Numbered from the stretch's first letter, positions 50,079 to 59,552 are shown. The stretch: 64,000 nt of DNA from Shimia sp049116215 (GCF_049116215.1 NZ_JAGDZB010000001.1:682001-746000); one strand, 5' to 3'. Notes: generated from the letters alone by a model not told the origin. Translations and numbers: made by a program.

Positions 50079-51776
50079 TTACTGCACCAAATAGGGTTTC
50101 CGTGGCGGTTTCTTCTGATCCGCCTCACCTTGAGATACTGGGAAATCACCCATCAGGTAAGGGTGCATACCTTGGTTTTTCAGGTTTTGCAGGAACTGAC
50201 CAAAACCGGTCAAATCCGTCATTGTCGGCGCCTCAGCCAAGCGGCGTGCCTTTTCCGGGCCAATCTCGTCAATAATGGTCTGCAACGGCTCCATCGGGGC
50301 TTCAATGAACTCCGCCAAAGTCCAAATGCGCACCCGCGCCTTGGCATAGGGGCTGCGCAGCGCAAACAACTGGTCATTTTCCAGTTTCTGAAGCCGCGCG
50401 GCCTCTTTTCGAATATCCGCAAAATTCAGGTTCGACTTAAACAACGGGATCGCCCAAGCGCCACTAATCACCGACACCTGCGCGTTGGGGTCTTTGGCAA
50501 AGAACCACACCGGCGCCCCTTCGTCACGCGGCCCCACCTGGAAACACTGGCGTTCACCGCGTGTGTTCCAGATCAAGCTGGCCAAAAAGGCAATCGAGTT
50601 GTAGTCGCGATTCTTGGGCGCGTCACTCAACGCCCCATTGATCACTTTCTGCCCACCTTCAAACTCCGCACCTTCCGGGGAAAACAAGTGCCCATGCACC
50701 CGCGCACCAGTCGCGCGCGCCAACCATGGTTCAAAGTCTTCAAAAAGCTGCGTGAACCCCTGAAAGACGGAATATCGCCCAAAGGTCATGCCGTTTTCCC
50801 AACCTTCATTGGGAAACCGGCTCTGCATATAAAGGCCCGTGCGCCCTTTGGTGCGGCGCTCCACCGCTTTGGCAAAAATCCGGTCAATCTTCGCCGGATT
50901 GGGCTCGCTCATTTTGATCGCCCCCTCAGGGCTGCGCAAAAATCCGTTATAAAGCTTGTTGGCACGCGGCCAGATCTTACGGGCAACAAAGCAATCCGAG
51001 CGCCGCAAGAGCTGCAAATGATCGTCGTAAAAAATATGCGGTTTGCCTTGGAAATCGAATTTCGACAGCGTCAGAGAGCGGCTCTCGATATTGCTTGAGT
51101 ACAACCGTGACAGGGTCTGGAAATAGCTCTCATCGGGAATCCACACCCGTTTGAAATACTTATCAAAGGTCTCCCGGTCTGGGTCCTGCAAAATCGCCGA
51201 CAACGTCTGGCGTGTCAGGCACCACCACTGGCTGCCCATATGTGGCACAACCCCATTGGGGATCTTGCGTTTCACCCGCAAGAAGCGCTGGATATCCACC
51301 CATTTGTCAAACAGGAAGCGGTGCTTCTTCCAGGAGAACGGGAAGTGCAGCGTGAACCGTTCCGCATCCAAACCGCCCACGGTCCAGGGCACATCCGCCG
51401 TGGTCGCACTCTCGATGAAGTCCGTACGTGGCCGCGCCGCCAAATAGTCTTTGAGCTCCTGAACCGGGCGCAATGGCAGGCACGATCCTGATGAGAGGTA
51501 AATGTGGCGCACCTCCGGGAACTCGGCCAGCATGGTCTCCCCTGCGGCTTGGCTGGCCGCGACCAACCCCCAATCGCCCCACTCACATTTGTGCCGCTTG
51601 CAAAAGCGCACATCCGGCACGTCTTCCAACGCTTTCACAAACTTCTTATGGACCTTCGGCTTCACCGAGGCATCCACATGAATCACCACCGGACAGCCAT
51701 ATTTGGTCCAGTGTCGCGCCACTTGTTCCGCCCGGTCAAACGCGGTGTGCACCAACATGAGAATGCCCACACTCAT
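50079..51776 (-). CDS. Core-2/I-branching-type glycosyltransferase (GT14 family) with C-terminal extension
   Basis: A 565-residue protein. The N-terminal half (about 1-270) resembles beta-1,6-N-acetylglucosaminyltransferases and xylosyltransferases: 'ILMLVHTAFDRAEQVARHW', 'VIHVDASV', 'YLSSGSCLPLRPVQEL' and 'GSQWWCLTR' with 'IPDESYFQT'. The remaining 290 residues are a region I cannot assign beyond similarity to roseobacter proteins of this type. Overlaps the upstream GT2 gene by ATGA. With the sulfotransferase behind it, it suggests synthesis of a sulfated aminoglycan. Confidence 0.8.
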   Translation of the reverse strand: MSVGILMLVHTAFDRAEQVARHWTKYGCPVVIHVDASVKPKVHKKFVKALEDVPDVRFCKRHKCEWGDWGLVAASQAAGETMLAEFPEVRHIYLSSGSCLPLRPVQELKDYLAARPRTDFIESATTADVPWTVGGLDAERFTLHFPFSWKKHRFLFDKWVDIQRFLRVKRKIPNGVVPHMGSQWWCLTRQTLSAILQDPDRETFDKYFKRVWIPDESYFQTLSRLYSSNIESRSLTLSKFDFQGKPHIFYDDHLQLLRRSDCFVARKIWPRANKLYNGFLRSPEGAIKMSEPNPAKIDRIFAKAVERRTKGRTGLYMQSRFPNEGWENGMTFGRYSVFQGFTQLFEDFEPWLARATGARVHGHLFSPEGAEFEGGQKVINGALSDAPKNRDYNSIAFLASLIWNTRGERQCFQVGPRDEGAPVWFFAKDPNAQVSVISGAWAIPLFKSNLNFADIRKEAARLQKLENDQLFALRSPYAKARVRIWTLAEFIEAPMEPLQTIIDEIGPEKARRLAEAPTMTDLTGFGQFLQNLKNQGMHPYLMGDFPVSQGEADQKKPPRKPYLVQ

Positions 51777-52783
51777 GCCCAGTTCCCCTTGGACATGAGC
51801 CCCAAAATCTCAAGCTGGCGCCAGTTGATGTATTTCTCGCTCCACTTGCACCACAGCTCCGGCGCATCGCGCAGCCGCTCGGCATAAGCCTTGTATTCGA
51901 CACTGGCAGAGTAGTGCTGATTGCGCTCCAACTCCTCTTCCGCCTTGGCGGTAAACGTGTCCAAAAATTTTGCGTGCAGCAGCAAGCCAGACGCCTTCTC
52001 CCCACCCCACTCATCGTAGACTTGGTTCAAACCACGCGGCAGCAGCATATGGGTCGAGCTGGCATAACAATAGCGCCGGTTCCATTTCACCAGCGGGATC
52101 TTGTTCAACGCGGGCGCCAATTCCGGTTCATTTGGAAAAAACACCCGAGACCGAGGCCCACCTTGAATCCAAAGGTTTCCGTACTGCGGATTTTTGGTCA
52201 TCGTGTAATTGCCCGCATCAAACCAGCAGGCAATCTCCATAGGATCCTGCCCCGCCTGATACGGCTGCTCGGTGATTGGTCCACGCGGATACATATCCAG
52301 CAACATCGCGCTGAACGACTTGATCGAACTCGCATCCAGCCAATCGGTCAACGCCCGAATCGGGCGCGTGTCACAGAACGGGTAGATAAAAAACTCATCG
52401 GGATCGACGGTCAGACACCAATGATTGTGCCCATAGCGGAACTGCAACCAGTTGAGCCAATCCACGCCAAACTTGGACTTCTTATAGCTCTTGCGGGTGT
52501 GCCACACCGACACATCCGGCTGTTCCATCAGATACTCCAGCGAGCCGTCATCGCTGTCGTTGTCCACGATCAGGAAATGGTTGATACCCTTATTGCGATA
52601 GTAGTCGAGGAAATACGGCAGCCGAACATGCTCATTGCGCAGGGTGGAAAATGCCAACAAGTCCGACGACTTGATCTGCGCAGTGCGGTCCACCATGCTA
52701 CGCAACTCACGCCGCTTACGGATGGCGCGCGCAAGGCGATGCCGGCGTCTGATCCGAAGCCGATATGATTGCAGCGCGCTCAC
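51773..52783 (-). CDS. Glycosyltransferase family 2-like protein
   Basis: A 336-residue protein. The early region 'FSTLRNEHVRLPYFLDYY' with 'FLIVDNDSDDGSLEYL' and the nucleotide-sugar site 'LTVDPDEFFIYP' match the Glyco_tranf_2_4 group. A GTG start is used. First of a three-gene minus-strand group; it overlaps the GT14-like gene by 4 nt. No transmembrane helix is seen, so it probably acts at the cytoplasmic face. Donor and acceptor are not known. Confidence 0.82.
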   Translation of the reverse strand: MSALQSYRLRIRRRHRLARAIRKRRELRSMVDRTAQIKSSDLLAFSTLRNEHVRLPYFLDYYRNKGINHFLIVDNDSDDGSLEYLMEQPDVSVWHTRKSYKKSKFGVDWLNWLQFRYGHNHWCLTVDPDEFFIYPFCDTRPIRALTDWLDASSIKSFSAMLLDMYPRGPITEQPYQAGQDPMEIACWFDAGNYTMTKNPQYGNLWIQGGPRSRVFFPNEPELAPALNKIPLVKWNRRYCYASSTHMLLPRGLNQVYDEWGGEKASGLLLHAKFLDTFTAKAEEELERNQHYSASVEYKAYAERLRDAPELWCKWSEKYINWRQLEILGLMSKGNWA

Positions 52784-52831
52784 CCCTGTCTCAACCTTTC
52801 CTATTCTCTGAAGGTCCGACCACAGGATCTA

Positions 52832-54040
52832 TCACGTGACCCTTAAGACCGTGTTGAAATGCGCCTCCCACGTAGGGGGAGAAAAGCGTGCTTCTGGTCC
52901 CGATCCGGACTCCTGTGCCACCGCCTGCGCCGTCGCCAGAGACCTGATTATTGTTTCCCATAGATAAACATCTGAAACGCTTGCGTAAATGGGATAATCC
53001 CCAAGAATTTCCCGTAAAACAGGGAGGGTATTGGCCACCACCGGCACGCCCATCGCCGCCGCCTCCACCGGCGGCAAGCCAAACCCTTCCGCATGGCTCG
53101 GGAACAGCAAGCCAGCCGCTCCCGCAACAAGAGCACGCAGCTCAACATCATCTAAATCGTTAAATTCCAACATAAACTTGTCTCTCAACGGGATTGATTC
53201 GAGACGCTCCAGAGCCTCTCGACTTTCCCAACCGCGCCGTCCTGCAATCACCAGACGCGGGACATCAGATGCAGGCCACCGCTCCACAAGCCCTTCCCAA
53301 AGATCCAACAGGAAGCCGATGTTTTTGCGCGGCTCAATTGTACCCACATGCAAAAAATATGGCGCTTCAATCTTTGGGCCGGCGTCATTGTTCTCGTTTT
53401 CGAAAAAATCGACCTCCACCCCAAGGTGCGCAACCTCAACGGGAGGCACAGGCCCCAAGGGCGACATGTGGCGGGCGATATCTGCGGCCGACACATGCGA
53501 ATTGGTCAGGATCAAATCCGCATAACTGGCACAGCGCTTCAAAATGGACGCCAGCTTTTCAACAGATCGCGGCGTCTGATACTGCGGGTGGTCCAGCGGG
53601 ATGGTGTCATGCAAAAACACCGTAATCTTGCCGCCCTTAATGCCCTTCACGGCTTGTGCCACGCGGGTGGTGAATGTGGTCTGATCGACGTTGATGTAAA
53701 CGCAGCCCTCGGGCAAATGCCGCCGGAAAATACGCGCCAACGCCCCCGGGCGCGCCCGCGCCATGGCCACCTGTCGCGCCAGCGTGTCCGGCACCCGCCG
53801 TGGGCTGCCTGCACGGTGCCGCATGCGGGAGACCAGATCCGGTTCCGGCCACCGCCGCCGGCCCTCGATCGCGTCCAGACAGGCTTGCATACCAGCCCGA
53901 TCCAACAGCACATAGCCCAGTCCGGTGCGCACCAGGCCAAAGCACGGCACACCATCTGCCAACAGCGCGCGCAGATAGGCCAGGCACACCCGGTCCACAC
54001 CAGACGGCCGCCGCCCGGCAAGAGCCAGCACGCGTGTCAT
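52832..54040 (-). CDS. Glycosyltransferase family 4 (GT-B)
   Basis: A 402-residue GT-B enzyme. N-terminal 'VLALAGRRPSGVDRVCLAYL' and middle 'LTNSHVSAADIARHM' precede the C-terminal Glycos_transf_1 domain with 'FLHVGTIEPRKNIGFLLDLW', 'LVIAGRRGWES' and 'PSHAEGFGLPPVEAAAMGVP', where the E...E pair contacts the donor sugar. The ATG at 54040 avoids a 47-nt overlap with galE implied by an upstream start at 54109. Between galE and the GT2/GT14/sulfotransferase group on the same strand. Confidence 0.88.
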   Translation of the reverse strand: MTRVLALAGRRPSGVDRVCLAYLRALLADGVPCFGLVRTGLGYVLLDRAGMQACLDAIEGRRRWPEPDLVSRMRHRAGSPRRVPDTLARQVAMARARPGALARIFRRHLPEGCVYINVDQTTFTTRVAQAVKGIKGGKITVFLHDTIPLDHPQYQTPRSVEKLASILKRCASYADLILTNSHVSAADIARHMSPLGPVPPVEVAHLGVEVDFFENENNDAGPKIEAPYFLHVGTIEPRKNIGFLLDLWEGLVERWPASDVPRLVIAGRRGWESREALERLESIPLRDKFMLEFNDLDDVELRALVAGAAGLLFPSHAEGFGLPPVEAAAMGVPVVANTLPVLREILGDYPIYASVSDVYLWETIIRSLATAQAVAQESGSGPEARFSPPTWEAHFNTVLRVT

Positions 54041-54062
54041 TTCCAGAAGTCGAGCGGGGGGA

Positions 54063-55046
54063 TTACTTGTCGTAATGCCCGGTCTGATGCCATCTCCATG
54101 CATCGGCAATCATCAGGTCCATCTTGGAGCGTTTCGGCTCCCACCCTAGCTCTTTCTCCGCCCGTGTCGAGCCGGAGACCAGCTTTGTGCAATCGCCAGG
54201 CCGTCTCGGCCCTTCATTGTAAGGCACCTCGCGATTCGTCACCGCACGCGACTGGTCAATCACCTCACGCACAGAGAACCCGGTGCCCGTGCCTAGATTG
54301 AACACGCGGCTACCATGCCCATCCACAAGACGCTTAAGCCCCAACACATGCGCATCCACCAGATCGCAGACATGCACATAGTCGCGAATGCAGGTGCCAT
54401 CCGGCGTGTCGTAATCGGTGCCAAAAATCGTCAGTGCATCGCGCTTGCCGTCAATCGCATCTAACATCAACGGGATCAGATGGGTTTCCGGTTGGTGGAA
54501 CTCACCCACTTCGGCCTCCGGGTCCGCCCCCGCCACATTGAAGTACCGGAAGACCACAGAATGCAGCCCGTGGGCGGCATCAAAGTCACGCAACATGTCC
54601 TCAATGGCCCGTTTGGACGCGCCATAGGCGTTGATCGGCAATTGTTCGACACTCTCATCAAGCGTCACATTGTCATGGTCGCCGTAGGTCGCACAGGTGG
54701 AGGAAAACACAAAGTTGCGCACGCCGGCATCCACCGTCGCCTCAATCAGATTCAGCGAGCCCTGCACGTTGTTGCGCCAGTATTTGCCCGGCTCCTTCAT
54801 GCTTTCGCCAACCTGGGACAGCGCCGCAAAATGCATCACAGCAACCGGTTCATATTTGGCAAACACCGCGTCCAGCTGCCCCCGGTCAAGTAAGTCTCCC
54901 TGCTCAAACGGGCCAAACTTCACCGCATCTTCCCACCCGGTCACGAGATTGTCGAAAGTGACAGGAATAAAACCTGCGTTGGCCAAAGCTTTACATGCGT
55001 GCGAGCCAATATAGCCCGCGCCGCCAGTGACGATTACGTGGTTCAC
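54063..55046 (-). CDS. galE: UDP-glucose 4-epimerase
   Basis: A 327-residue extended SDR enzyme interconverting UDP-glucose and UDP-galactose. The NAD site is VTGGAGYIGSHACKAL at about 5-20. The catalytic Ser is in 'FSSTCATYG' near 119-127 and Tyr-x3-Lys in 'PINAYGASKRAIEDML' near 140-155. 'RYFNVAGADPEAEVGE' is the usual epimerase motif. 23 nt upstream is galU, so the two supply UDP-glucose and UDP-galactose for the glycan. Confidence 0.95.
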   Translation of the reverse strand: MNHVIVTGGAGYIGSHACKALANAGFIPVTFDNLVTGWEDAVKFGPFEQGDLLDRGQLDAVFAKYEPVAVMHFAALSQVGESMKEPGKYWRNNVQGSLNLIEATVDAGVRNFVFSSTCATYGDHDNVTLDESVEQLPINAYGASKRAIEDMLRDFDAAHGLHSVVFRYFNVAGADPEAEVGEFHQPETHLIPLMLDAIDGKRDALTIFGTDYDTPDGTCIRDYVHVCDLVDAHVLGLKRLVDGHGSRVFNLGTGTGFSVREVIDQSRAVTNREVPYNEGPRRPGDCTKLVSGSTRAEKELGWEPKRSKMDLMIADAWRWHQTGHYDK

Positions 55047-55069
55047 AATCGTAGTCCTTTCAGGGAGTC

Positions 55070-55963
55070 TTATTCGGCCGCGCGACGCGCCACGATCAGC
55101 TCTTCAAGATACTGGGACAGCTCGTCACGCAAATCATCCCGCTCCAGCGCAAAGGCCACGGTCGCTTGCAGGAAGCCTGCCTTGGAGCCGCAGTCGTAAC
55201 GCTGCCCTTGGAAGCGATAGCCAAACACGTTTTCACCTTTGGCAATCTCGGTGGCAATCGCGTCGGTCAGCTGGATCTCACCGCCCGCGCCTTCACCCTG
55301 TCCTTTGAGGTTGGTGAAGATGTCTGGTGTCAGAATATAACGGCCAATCACCGCCAGATTGGACGGCTCGGTCCCTGGTGCAGGTTTTTCCACCATGCCT
55401 TTAACGGAAACCATCGACCCCATATCTTCTTTCACATCCAGCACACCATAAGAGGAGGCTTTTGCCGGCGGCACTTCCATCGCCGCAACCATGCAGCCAC
55501 CGGTTTCCTGATACGCATCCACCATCTGCTTGAGACAGGAGGTTTCACCGGCAATCACATCATCCGGCAGGATCACCGCAAATGGCTCATCCGCCACCAA
55601 ACGGCTGGCACAGGCCACCGCATGGCCAAGCCCCATGGCCCTGTGCTGGCGAATATAAGCAATAGCGCCGCTTTCCATATTGGTGGCTTCCACAGCTTCC
55701 AACAGCTCGGTCTTGCCTTTCTCGCGCAGGGTTTGCTCCAATTGCGGCGCACAATCAAAGTAATCCTCCAGCGCGCCTTTACCGCGCGAGGTTACAAAGA
55801 TGAATTCCTTGATGCCCGCCTCACGGGCCTCATCAATCGCGTATTGGATCAACGGACGATCCACCAATGTCATGATTTCCTTGGGTACCGATTTTGTCGC
55901 CGGCAGAAAACGGGTGCCCAAACCTGCTACAGGAAAAATGGCCTTAGTAACTTTACGCTGCAT
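55070..55963 (-). CDS. galU: UTP-glucose-1-phosphate uridylyltransferase
   Basis: A 297-residue enzyme making UDP-glucose. The nucleotide-binding signature is FPVAGLGTRFLPATKSVPKE near 10-29. 'FAVILPDDVI' near 108-117 and 'EIQLTDAIA' follow. The start at 55963 (MQRKVTKAIF) is chosen as the conserved N-terminus. A promoter with TTGAAA and TAAACG lies upstream. It leads the minus-strand run galU-galE-GT4-GT2-GT14-sulfotransferase. Confidence 0.95.
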   Translation of the reverse strand: MQRKVTKAIFPVAGLGTRFLPATKSVPKEIMTLVDRPLIQYAIDEAREAGIKEFIFVTSRGKGALEDYFDCAPQLEQTLREKGKTELLEAVEATNMESGAIAYIRQHRAMGLGHAVACASRLVADEPFAVILPDDVIAGETSCLKQMVDAYQETGGCMVAAMEVPPAKASSYGVLDVKEDMGSMVSVKGMVEKPAPGTEPSNLAVIGRYILTPDIFTNLKGQGEGAGGEIQLTDAIATEIAKGENVFGYRFQGQRYDCGSKAGFLQATVAFALERDDLRDELSQYLEELIVARRAAE

Positions 55964-56026
55964 ACGTCGCTCTTTCTGGTCACTGTGCATTGGCGCCACA
56001 ACATCCGACACCAATCAACAAATTAT

Positions 56027-56054
56027 CGTTTAGATGATAAAATTTCTGTTTCAA
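56027..56054 (-). promoter_or_regulatory. Likely galU promoter
   Basis: On the minus strand TTGAAA (56054-56049), 16-nt spacer, TAAACG (56032-56027), giving a leader of about 57 nt. The same -10 sequence is used by tRNA-Leu. Confidence 0.5.
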
Positions 56055-56162
56055 ATTGTTTGTTGCGATAACACGATTTCGCATTCATTTCTATACCAAC
56101 AAAAGCAAGTTTTTCGAGTCATGTTTGCGTCGGTCTTTTAATACCCAACACTCCGAACTGCA

Positions 56163-57278
56163 TCAGTTAAATGTGTTTGAGATGGCAAACATCGACCCAA
56201 CCAGGGCAATCGCCGCTTGGGCTGGCTTCACCGCCGACTCGCTGGCGATGACGATATCCGCTGGCTGTACCTGAAAGTTCTTCGCCCCAAACAACTCATC
56301 CGCTTTGGTTAAATCAAACTGAAAAATAACATGTTCAGACCCCGGTCCCGTGCCGTCTTGGCGGACGGCTGTCTTGGGATACTCGCGCAAAATAAACAGC
56401 GCCTGAGGGTTTGCACGTGCATCGTTCAAGCCCCCCAAAAGCGAGACGGCCTCCATAGCTGTGATATGCTCTTGATGAAAGTAGACCAGTTCTTCTTTGG
56501 TGGTGGAGCCCACGGCAATGAAATACCGCTTCTCTTCCTCAACAATCACATGATCTCCACCGCGCATAATCACATTCTTGGCGGGGTCTTTTAGCAGGCT
56601 GTCCAGTGGGATCTCATAAGACTTTCCCTGCCGTTGCAAACGCACCAGCGGGTTCTCGATATTTGGACTTACCCCCCCGGACTGTGCGATCACCGACAAA
56701 ATCGACACATTGCGGTCTGACAAAGGCAACCGGCTCGGTGTCTCAACGCCGGTGACAACATCCACAGAGTTCGAAGGGCCGGGCGTCACGTCGATCTGCA
56801 CCTGTGCGGAAGGTGCGATCGGGGTCATCTGGCTCTGAATTTTTTCGCGCGCCTGATACGGCGTCAACCCCGCCACCATAATGTCGTTCACGTAAGGCAC
56901 AAAGATCGTGCCCGCTTCAGTGACCTCCACCGGCCGCAACGGAACAGATCGGTCTGCCGGGCCCAACAACAACGAGTTTTCCTGATTGTCCCAAACCGTC
57001 AATGTGACCAGATCCCCGGTCTGAATAAGCCGGCTTTTCGGGCCTGGCGTGCGCGCAAACCAATGGTAATGGCCATGCCAACCGGTTTCCGGCCACTTGC
57101 CAATTTGGGACACGTTCTGTCGGGTAACTTCTGTAACTTGGATATCTTCCGGGGTTGCGGACTCTCCAACAACTTCTGACGCAATCGGCCCGCCACGCGG
57201 CAATGCACACGCAGCGATGGTAAGCATGGCCAGCACCAAAACTGCCTTTAAACCCAAGTGCCCCATAACTTGCCTCAT
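56163..57278 (-). CDS. Polysaccharide export lipoprotein, Wza family
   Basis: An approximately 371-residue outer-membrane lipoprotein forming the export channel for surface polysaccharide. Lipobox TIAAC follows a hydrophobic signal, giving a lipidated Cys near 24. A Poly_export domain ('LIQTGDLVTLTVWDN', 'GTIFVPYVNDIMVAGLTPYQ') and two SLBB-type segments ('RLPLSDRNVSILSVIAQSGG', 'YFHQEHITAMEAVSLLGG') follow. The C-terminus has a hydrophobic helix suited to outer-membrane insertion. ATG at 57278 follows GGA 7 nt upstream; a GTG at 57290 is an alternative. Confidence 0.9.
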   Translation of the reverse strand: MRQVMGHLGLKAVLVLAMLTIAACALPRGGPIASEVVGESATPEDIQVTEVTRQNVSQIGKWPETGWHGHYHWFARTPGPKSRLIQTGDLVTLTVWDNQENSLLLGPADRSVPLRPVEVTEAGTIFVPYVNDIMVAGLTPYQAREKIQSQMTPIAPSAQVQIDVTPGPSNSVDVVTGVETPSRLPLSDRNVSILSVIAQSGGVSPNIENPLVRLQRQGKSYEIPLDSLLKDPAKNVIMRGGDHVIVEEEKRYFIAVGSTTKEELVYFHQEHITAMEAVSLLGGLNDARANPQALFILREYPKTAVRQDGTGPGSEHVIFQFDLTKADELFGAKNFQVQPADIVIASESAVKPAQAAIALVGSMFAISNTFN

Positions 57279-57327
57279 AAAATTTTCCACTCTTTTAGAA
57301 CCGGTTTCCGCACAAAAACAAGCACCG

Positions 57328-57335
57328 ATGGTTAA
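57328..57335 (-). promoter_or_regulatory. CtrA-type half site upstream of export lipoprotein gene
   Basis: TTAACCAT, the half-site octamer known for the cell-cycle regulator CtrA in alphaproteobacteria, about 50 nt upstream of the start. The second TTAA at the usual spacing is absent, and octamers occur by chance. Confidence 0.25.
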
Positions 57336-57412
57336 CTTTTACCAAGACTGTGTCCTGTCCGACTCCTTTAAGAGCCAGTTACGGCGGCAACGCGTTGTGC
57401 TGTGCGCAAGGC

Positions 57413-57430
57413 CAAAACGCCTGCGTTTTG
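57413..57430. promoter_or_regulatory. 18-bp palindrome between export lipoprotein and CapD genes
   Basis: CAAAACGC (57413-57420), CT, GCGTTTTG (57423-57430): perfect 8-bp arms in the divergent promoter region. Candidate operator for the polysaccharide genes. Confidence 0.4.
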
Positions 57431-57650
57431 TGCACGCTCGACACCGGGCGCGGCAGTTATTAACAAAAACGCTAGAAACCAATTCAAATTTTCCAAAACC
57501 TGTAATATAAACGATCTGTGCCTGCCTCAACACGGCACTGCCAAACGACCCACTACAAATACTCTCCGGGAAGAACTCCCACATTTTTGAGCGAAGTCTC
57601 AAGACGTATTTTTAGACGATCTTATTTGACCCGATTTGTGAGCAAACATT

Positions 57651-59546
57651 ATGCTTTTCAAAGTCCTATCCAATCTGACGCATTTTCAGAAGGCGTGCGT
57701 GCTTCTGCTCGTCGACCTGTCAGCCGTTGCGCTCGCGCTCTGTCTGGCCTTTTCCAACACCTCCGAATCGACATCTTGGACAACCGTTGCGTGGTATCTA
57801 CCGATTGTGCTCGCTGTTGCAGCCATTGCCCTGCATGGCCTTGGCCTCAATCGAGTAAAACTAAACACTTTTGGCATGGACGAAGTTGCCAAAGTGGTGG
57901 TGGTTGCCGTTGTTGTATCCGGCATTGGTTACGGTGTGACCAAAGTTTTTGGCCCGTCGTATCTCACCGTCGAAACCATGATCGAGTTTGGCGCATTGTT
58001 TGCCTTTCTTTCGGTTGGCAGCCGCTTTCTCATGTTGCGCATCGTGGAGCGGATCTACGCCGCCCAAATGCCGCGCAAACAGGTGCTTATCTATGGCGCC
58101 GGGCAAACCGGTCAGCAAATGGCCGCCGCCCTGCAGACCGATGACGAGTTCAAAGCCTTCGGCTTTGTTGACGATGATCCAGGCCTCTGCAAACTCACCA
58201 TTCTGGGCCTGAAAGTGCACTCACCAAAGCGCATCGCCTCTATCGTGCGGCGCAACCGGATTGACCGTGTTGTGCTCGCCATGCCCTCCGCCAACCAAGC
58301 GGTCCGGCTGCGGATTGGCAAACGGCTGTCTGGGTTGGACTGCGAAGTGCTGGCCCTGCCCTCCTTTGCCGACATCGTTTTGCGCGGCGAAGAGGTCACC
58401 GCTGCAGCGCCTATCAAGCTCGACAGCCTGCTCGGGCGTGATGCAGTAGAAAATGAGCTGCCTCAAACCGAAAGCACTTACCGAGACCATCGGATCCTCG
58501 TGACGGGCGCCGGTGGGTCCATTGGCGGCGAACTCTGTCGCCAAATTGCCCGCTGCCGACCCAAAGAATTGGTCCTGGTCGATCACAGCGAATTTGCGCT
58601 CTACAAAGTCGCAAATGAGCTGAAACAGGAAAACCCAGGTCTTCGCATGACCGCCGTTTTGGGCAGCATCGAACACCCGGAGCTTATGCGCGAAACCTTG
58701 ATGAAGCATCAGATCGAGGTGGTGTTCCACGCCGCGGCTTACAAACACGTGAATCTGGTCGAAGCCAACGCCTTTGAAGGCGTGCGCAACAACGTGATTG
58801 GCACCCGCGTGCTGGCCGAAGAGGCGCGTCTGGCACGCGTGGATCGTTTCATCTTGGTCTCCACTGACAAAGCTGTGCGCCCGTCGTCCATGATGGGCAG
58901 CACCAAGCGCATGGCGGAACTTGTCATCCAGGATCTCGCCAAACGGTCTGAGCACACCAAATTTTCCATGGTGCGCTTTGGCAATGTTCTGGGCTCTTCG
59001 GGCTCGGTGATCCCTCTGTTCCAAAAACAAATCCGCGATCTCGGCCCCGTGACCGTGACCCACCGCCACGTCACCCGTTTCTTTATGACCATCGACGAAG
59101 CTGTGCGTCTGGTGCTTCTGACCGGCAGCTTCTCTCGCGGTGGCGATGTGTTTGTGTTGGACATGGGCGAACCTGTGTCGATCTATGACATGGCCCGCAA
59201 GATGATTGAGGCCGCAGGCCATTCGATTCGCGATGAAGACAACCCCGGCGGCGACATTGCCATCAGCTTCACAGGGCTGCAAACCGGCGAGAAAATGCAC
59301 GAAGAGCTGCTCATCGGCAGCGATATGTTGACCACGCCACACCCCAAGATCATGCGGGCGCAGGAGAAAATGCTTTCCGAGCTGCAAATTGCCAGCGCGC
59401 TGCAGGATCTCCGACGTGCCATCGAGGCCCGCGACCTCCCCCTGCTGACCGCCACGCTGCAACGCTACGTGGAAAACGAAGAAACCGAAGTTGCGGCACT
59501 CACACCGCCCAAGGCTCCGGCTCTCTCCGTTGTAGGCGAATCCTAA
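57651..59546 (+). CDS. UDP-N-acetylhexosamine 4,6-dehydratase, CapD/WbpM type
   Basis: A 631-residue membrane protein. Four N-terminal helices (about 15-130) precede a CoA-binding-like Rossmann segment (about 140-270) and a SDR catalytic domain (about 280-570). The NAD motif is VTGAGGSIGGELCRQ near 284-298. 'STDKAVRPSSMMGSTKRMAE' near 401-420 holds the WbpM-type SxDKA and MGxxK active site (Met replaces Tyr). Members make 4-keto-6-deoxy sugars for QuiNAc/FucNAc-type residues. Divergent from the Wza-like gene; 6 nt from a convergent epimerase gene. Confidence 0.9.
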   Translation: MLFKVLSNLTHFQKACVLLLVDLSAVALALCLAFSNTSESTSWTTVAWYLPIVLAVAAIALHGLGLNRVKLNTFGMDEVAKVVVVAVVVSGIGYGVTKVFGPSYLTVETMIEFGALFAFLSVGSRFLMLRIVERIYAAQMPRKQVLIYGAGQTGQQMAAALQTDDEFKAFGFVDDDPGLCKLTILGLKVHSPKRIASIVRRNRIDRVVLAMPSANQAVRLRIGKRLSGLDCEVLALPSFADIVLRGEEVTAAAPIKLDSLLGRDAVENELPQTESTYRDHRILVTGAGGSIGGELCRQIARCRPKELVLVDHSEFALYKVANELKQENPGLRMTAVLGSIEHPELMRETLMKHQIEVVFHAAAYKHVNLVEANAFEGVRNNVIGTRVLAEEARLARVDRFILVSTDKAVRPSSMMGSTKRMAELVIQDLAKRSEHTKFSMVRFGNVLGSSGSVIPLFQKQIRDLGPVTVTHRHVTRFFMTIDEAVRLVLLTGSFSRGGDVFVLDMGEPVSIYDMARKMIEAAGHSIRDEDNPGGDIAISFTGLQTGEKMHEELLIGSDMLTTPHPKIMRAQEKMLSELQIASALQDLRRAIEARDLPLLTATLQRYVENEETEVAALTPPKAPALSVVGES

Positions 59547-59552
59547 GCGCCC

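Larger units (their letters stand above)
57291..57650. other. Control region between export lipoprotein and CapD-type genes
   Basis: A 360-bp divergent gap with no convincing gene. It contains an 18-bp dyad (57413-57430), a TTGAG/CTCAA repeat (57587-57602), and on the minus strand the octamer TTAACCAT (57335-57328), a CtrA-type half site. I did not find an unambiguous sigma-70 promoter. Confidence 0.5.

Noticed and set aside
48984..51098. A long plus-strand open frame (704 codons) opposite the sulfotransferase and GT14 genes
   Set aside because: It is antisense to two genes with clear motifs, has arginine/histidine-rich low-complexity composition and lacks any recognisable domain. High G+C sequence produces such shadows.
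58221..59462. Minus-strand open frame of 413 codons opposite the CapD-type gene
   Set aside because: Histidine-rich shadow of the catalytic domain on the other strand.
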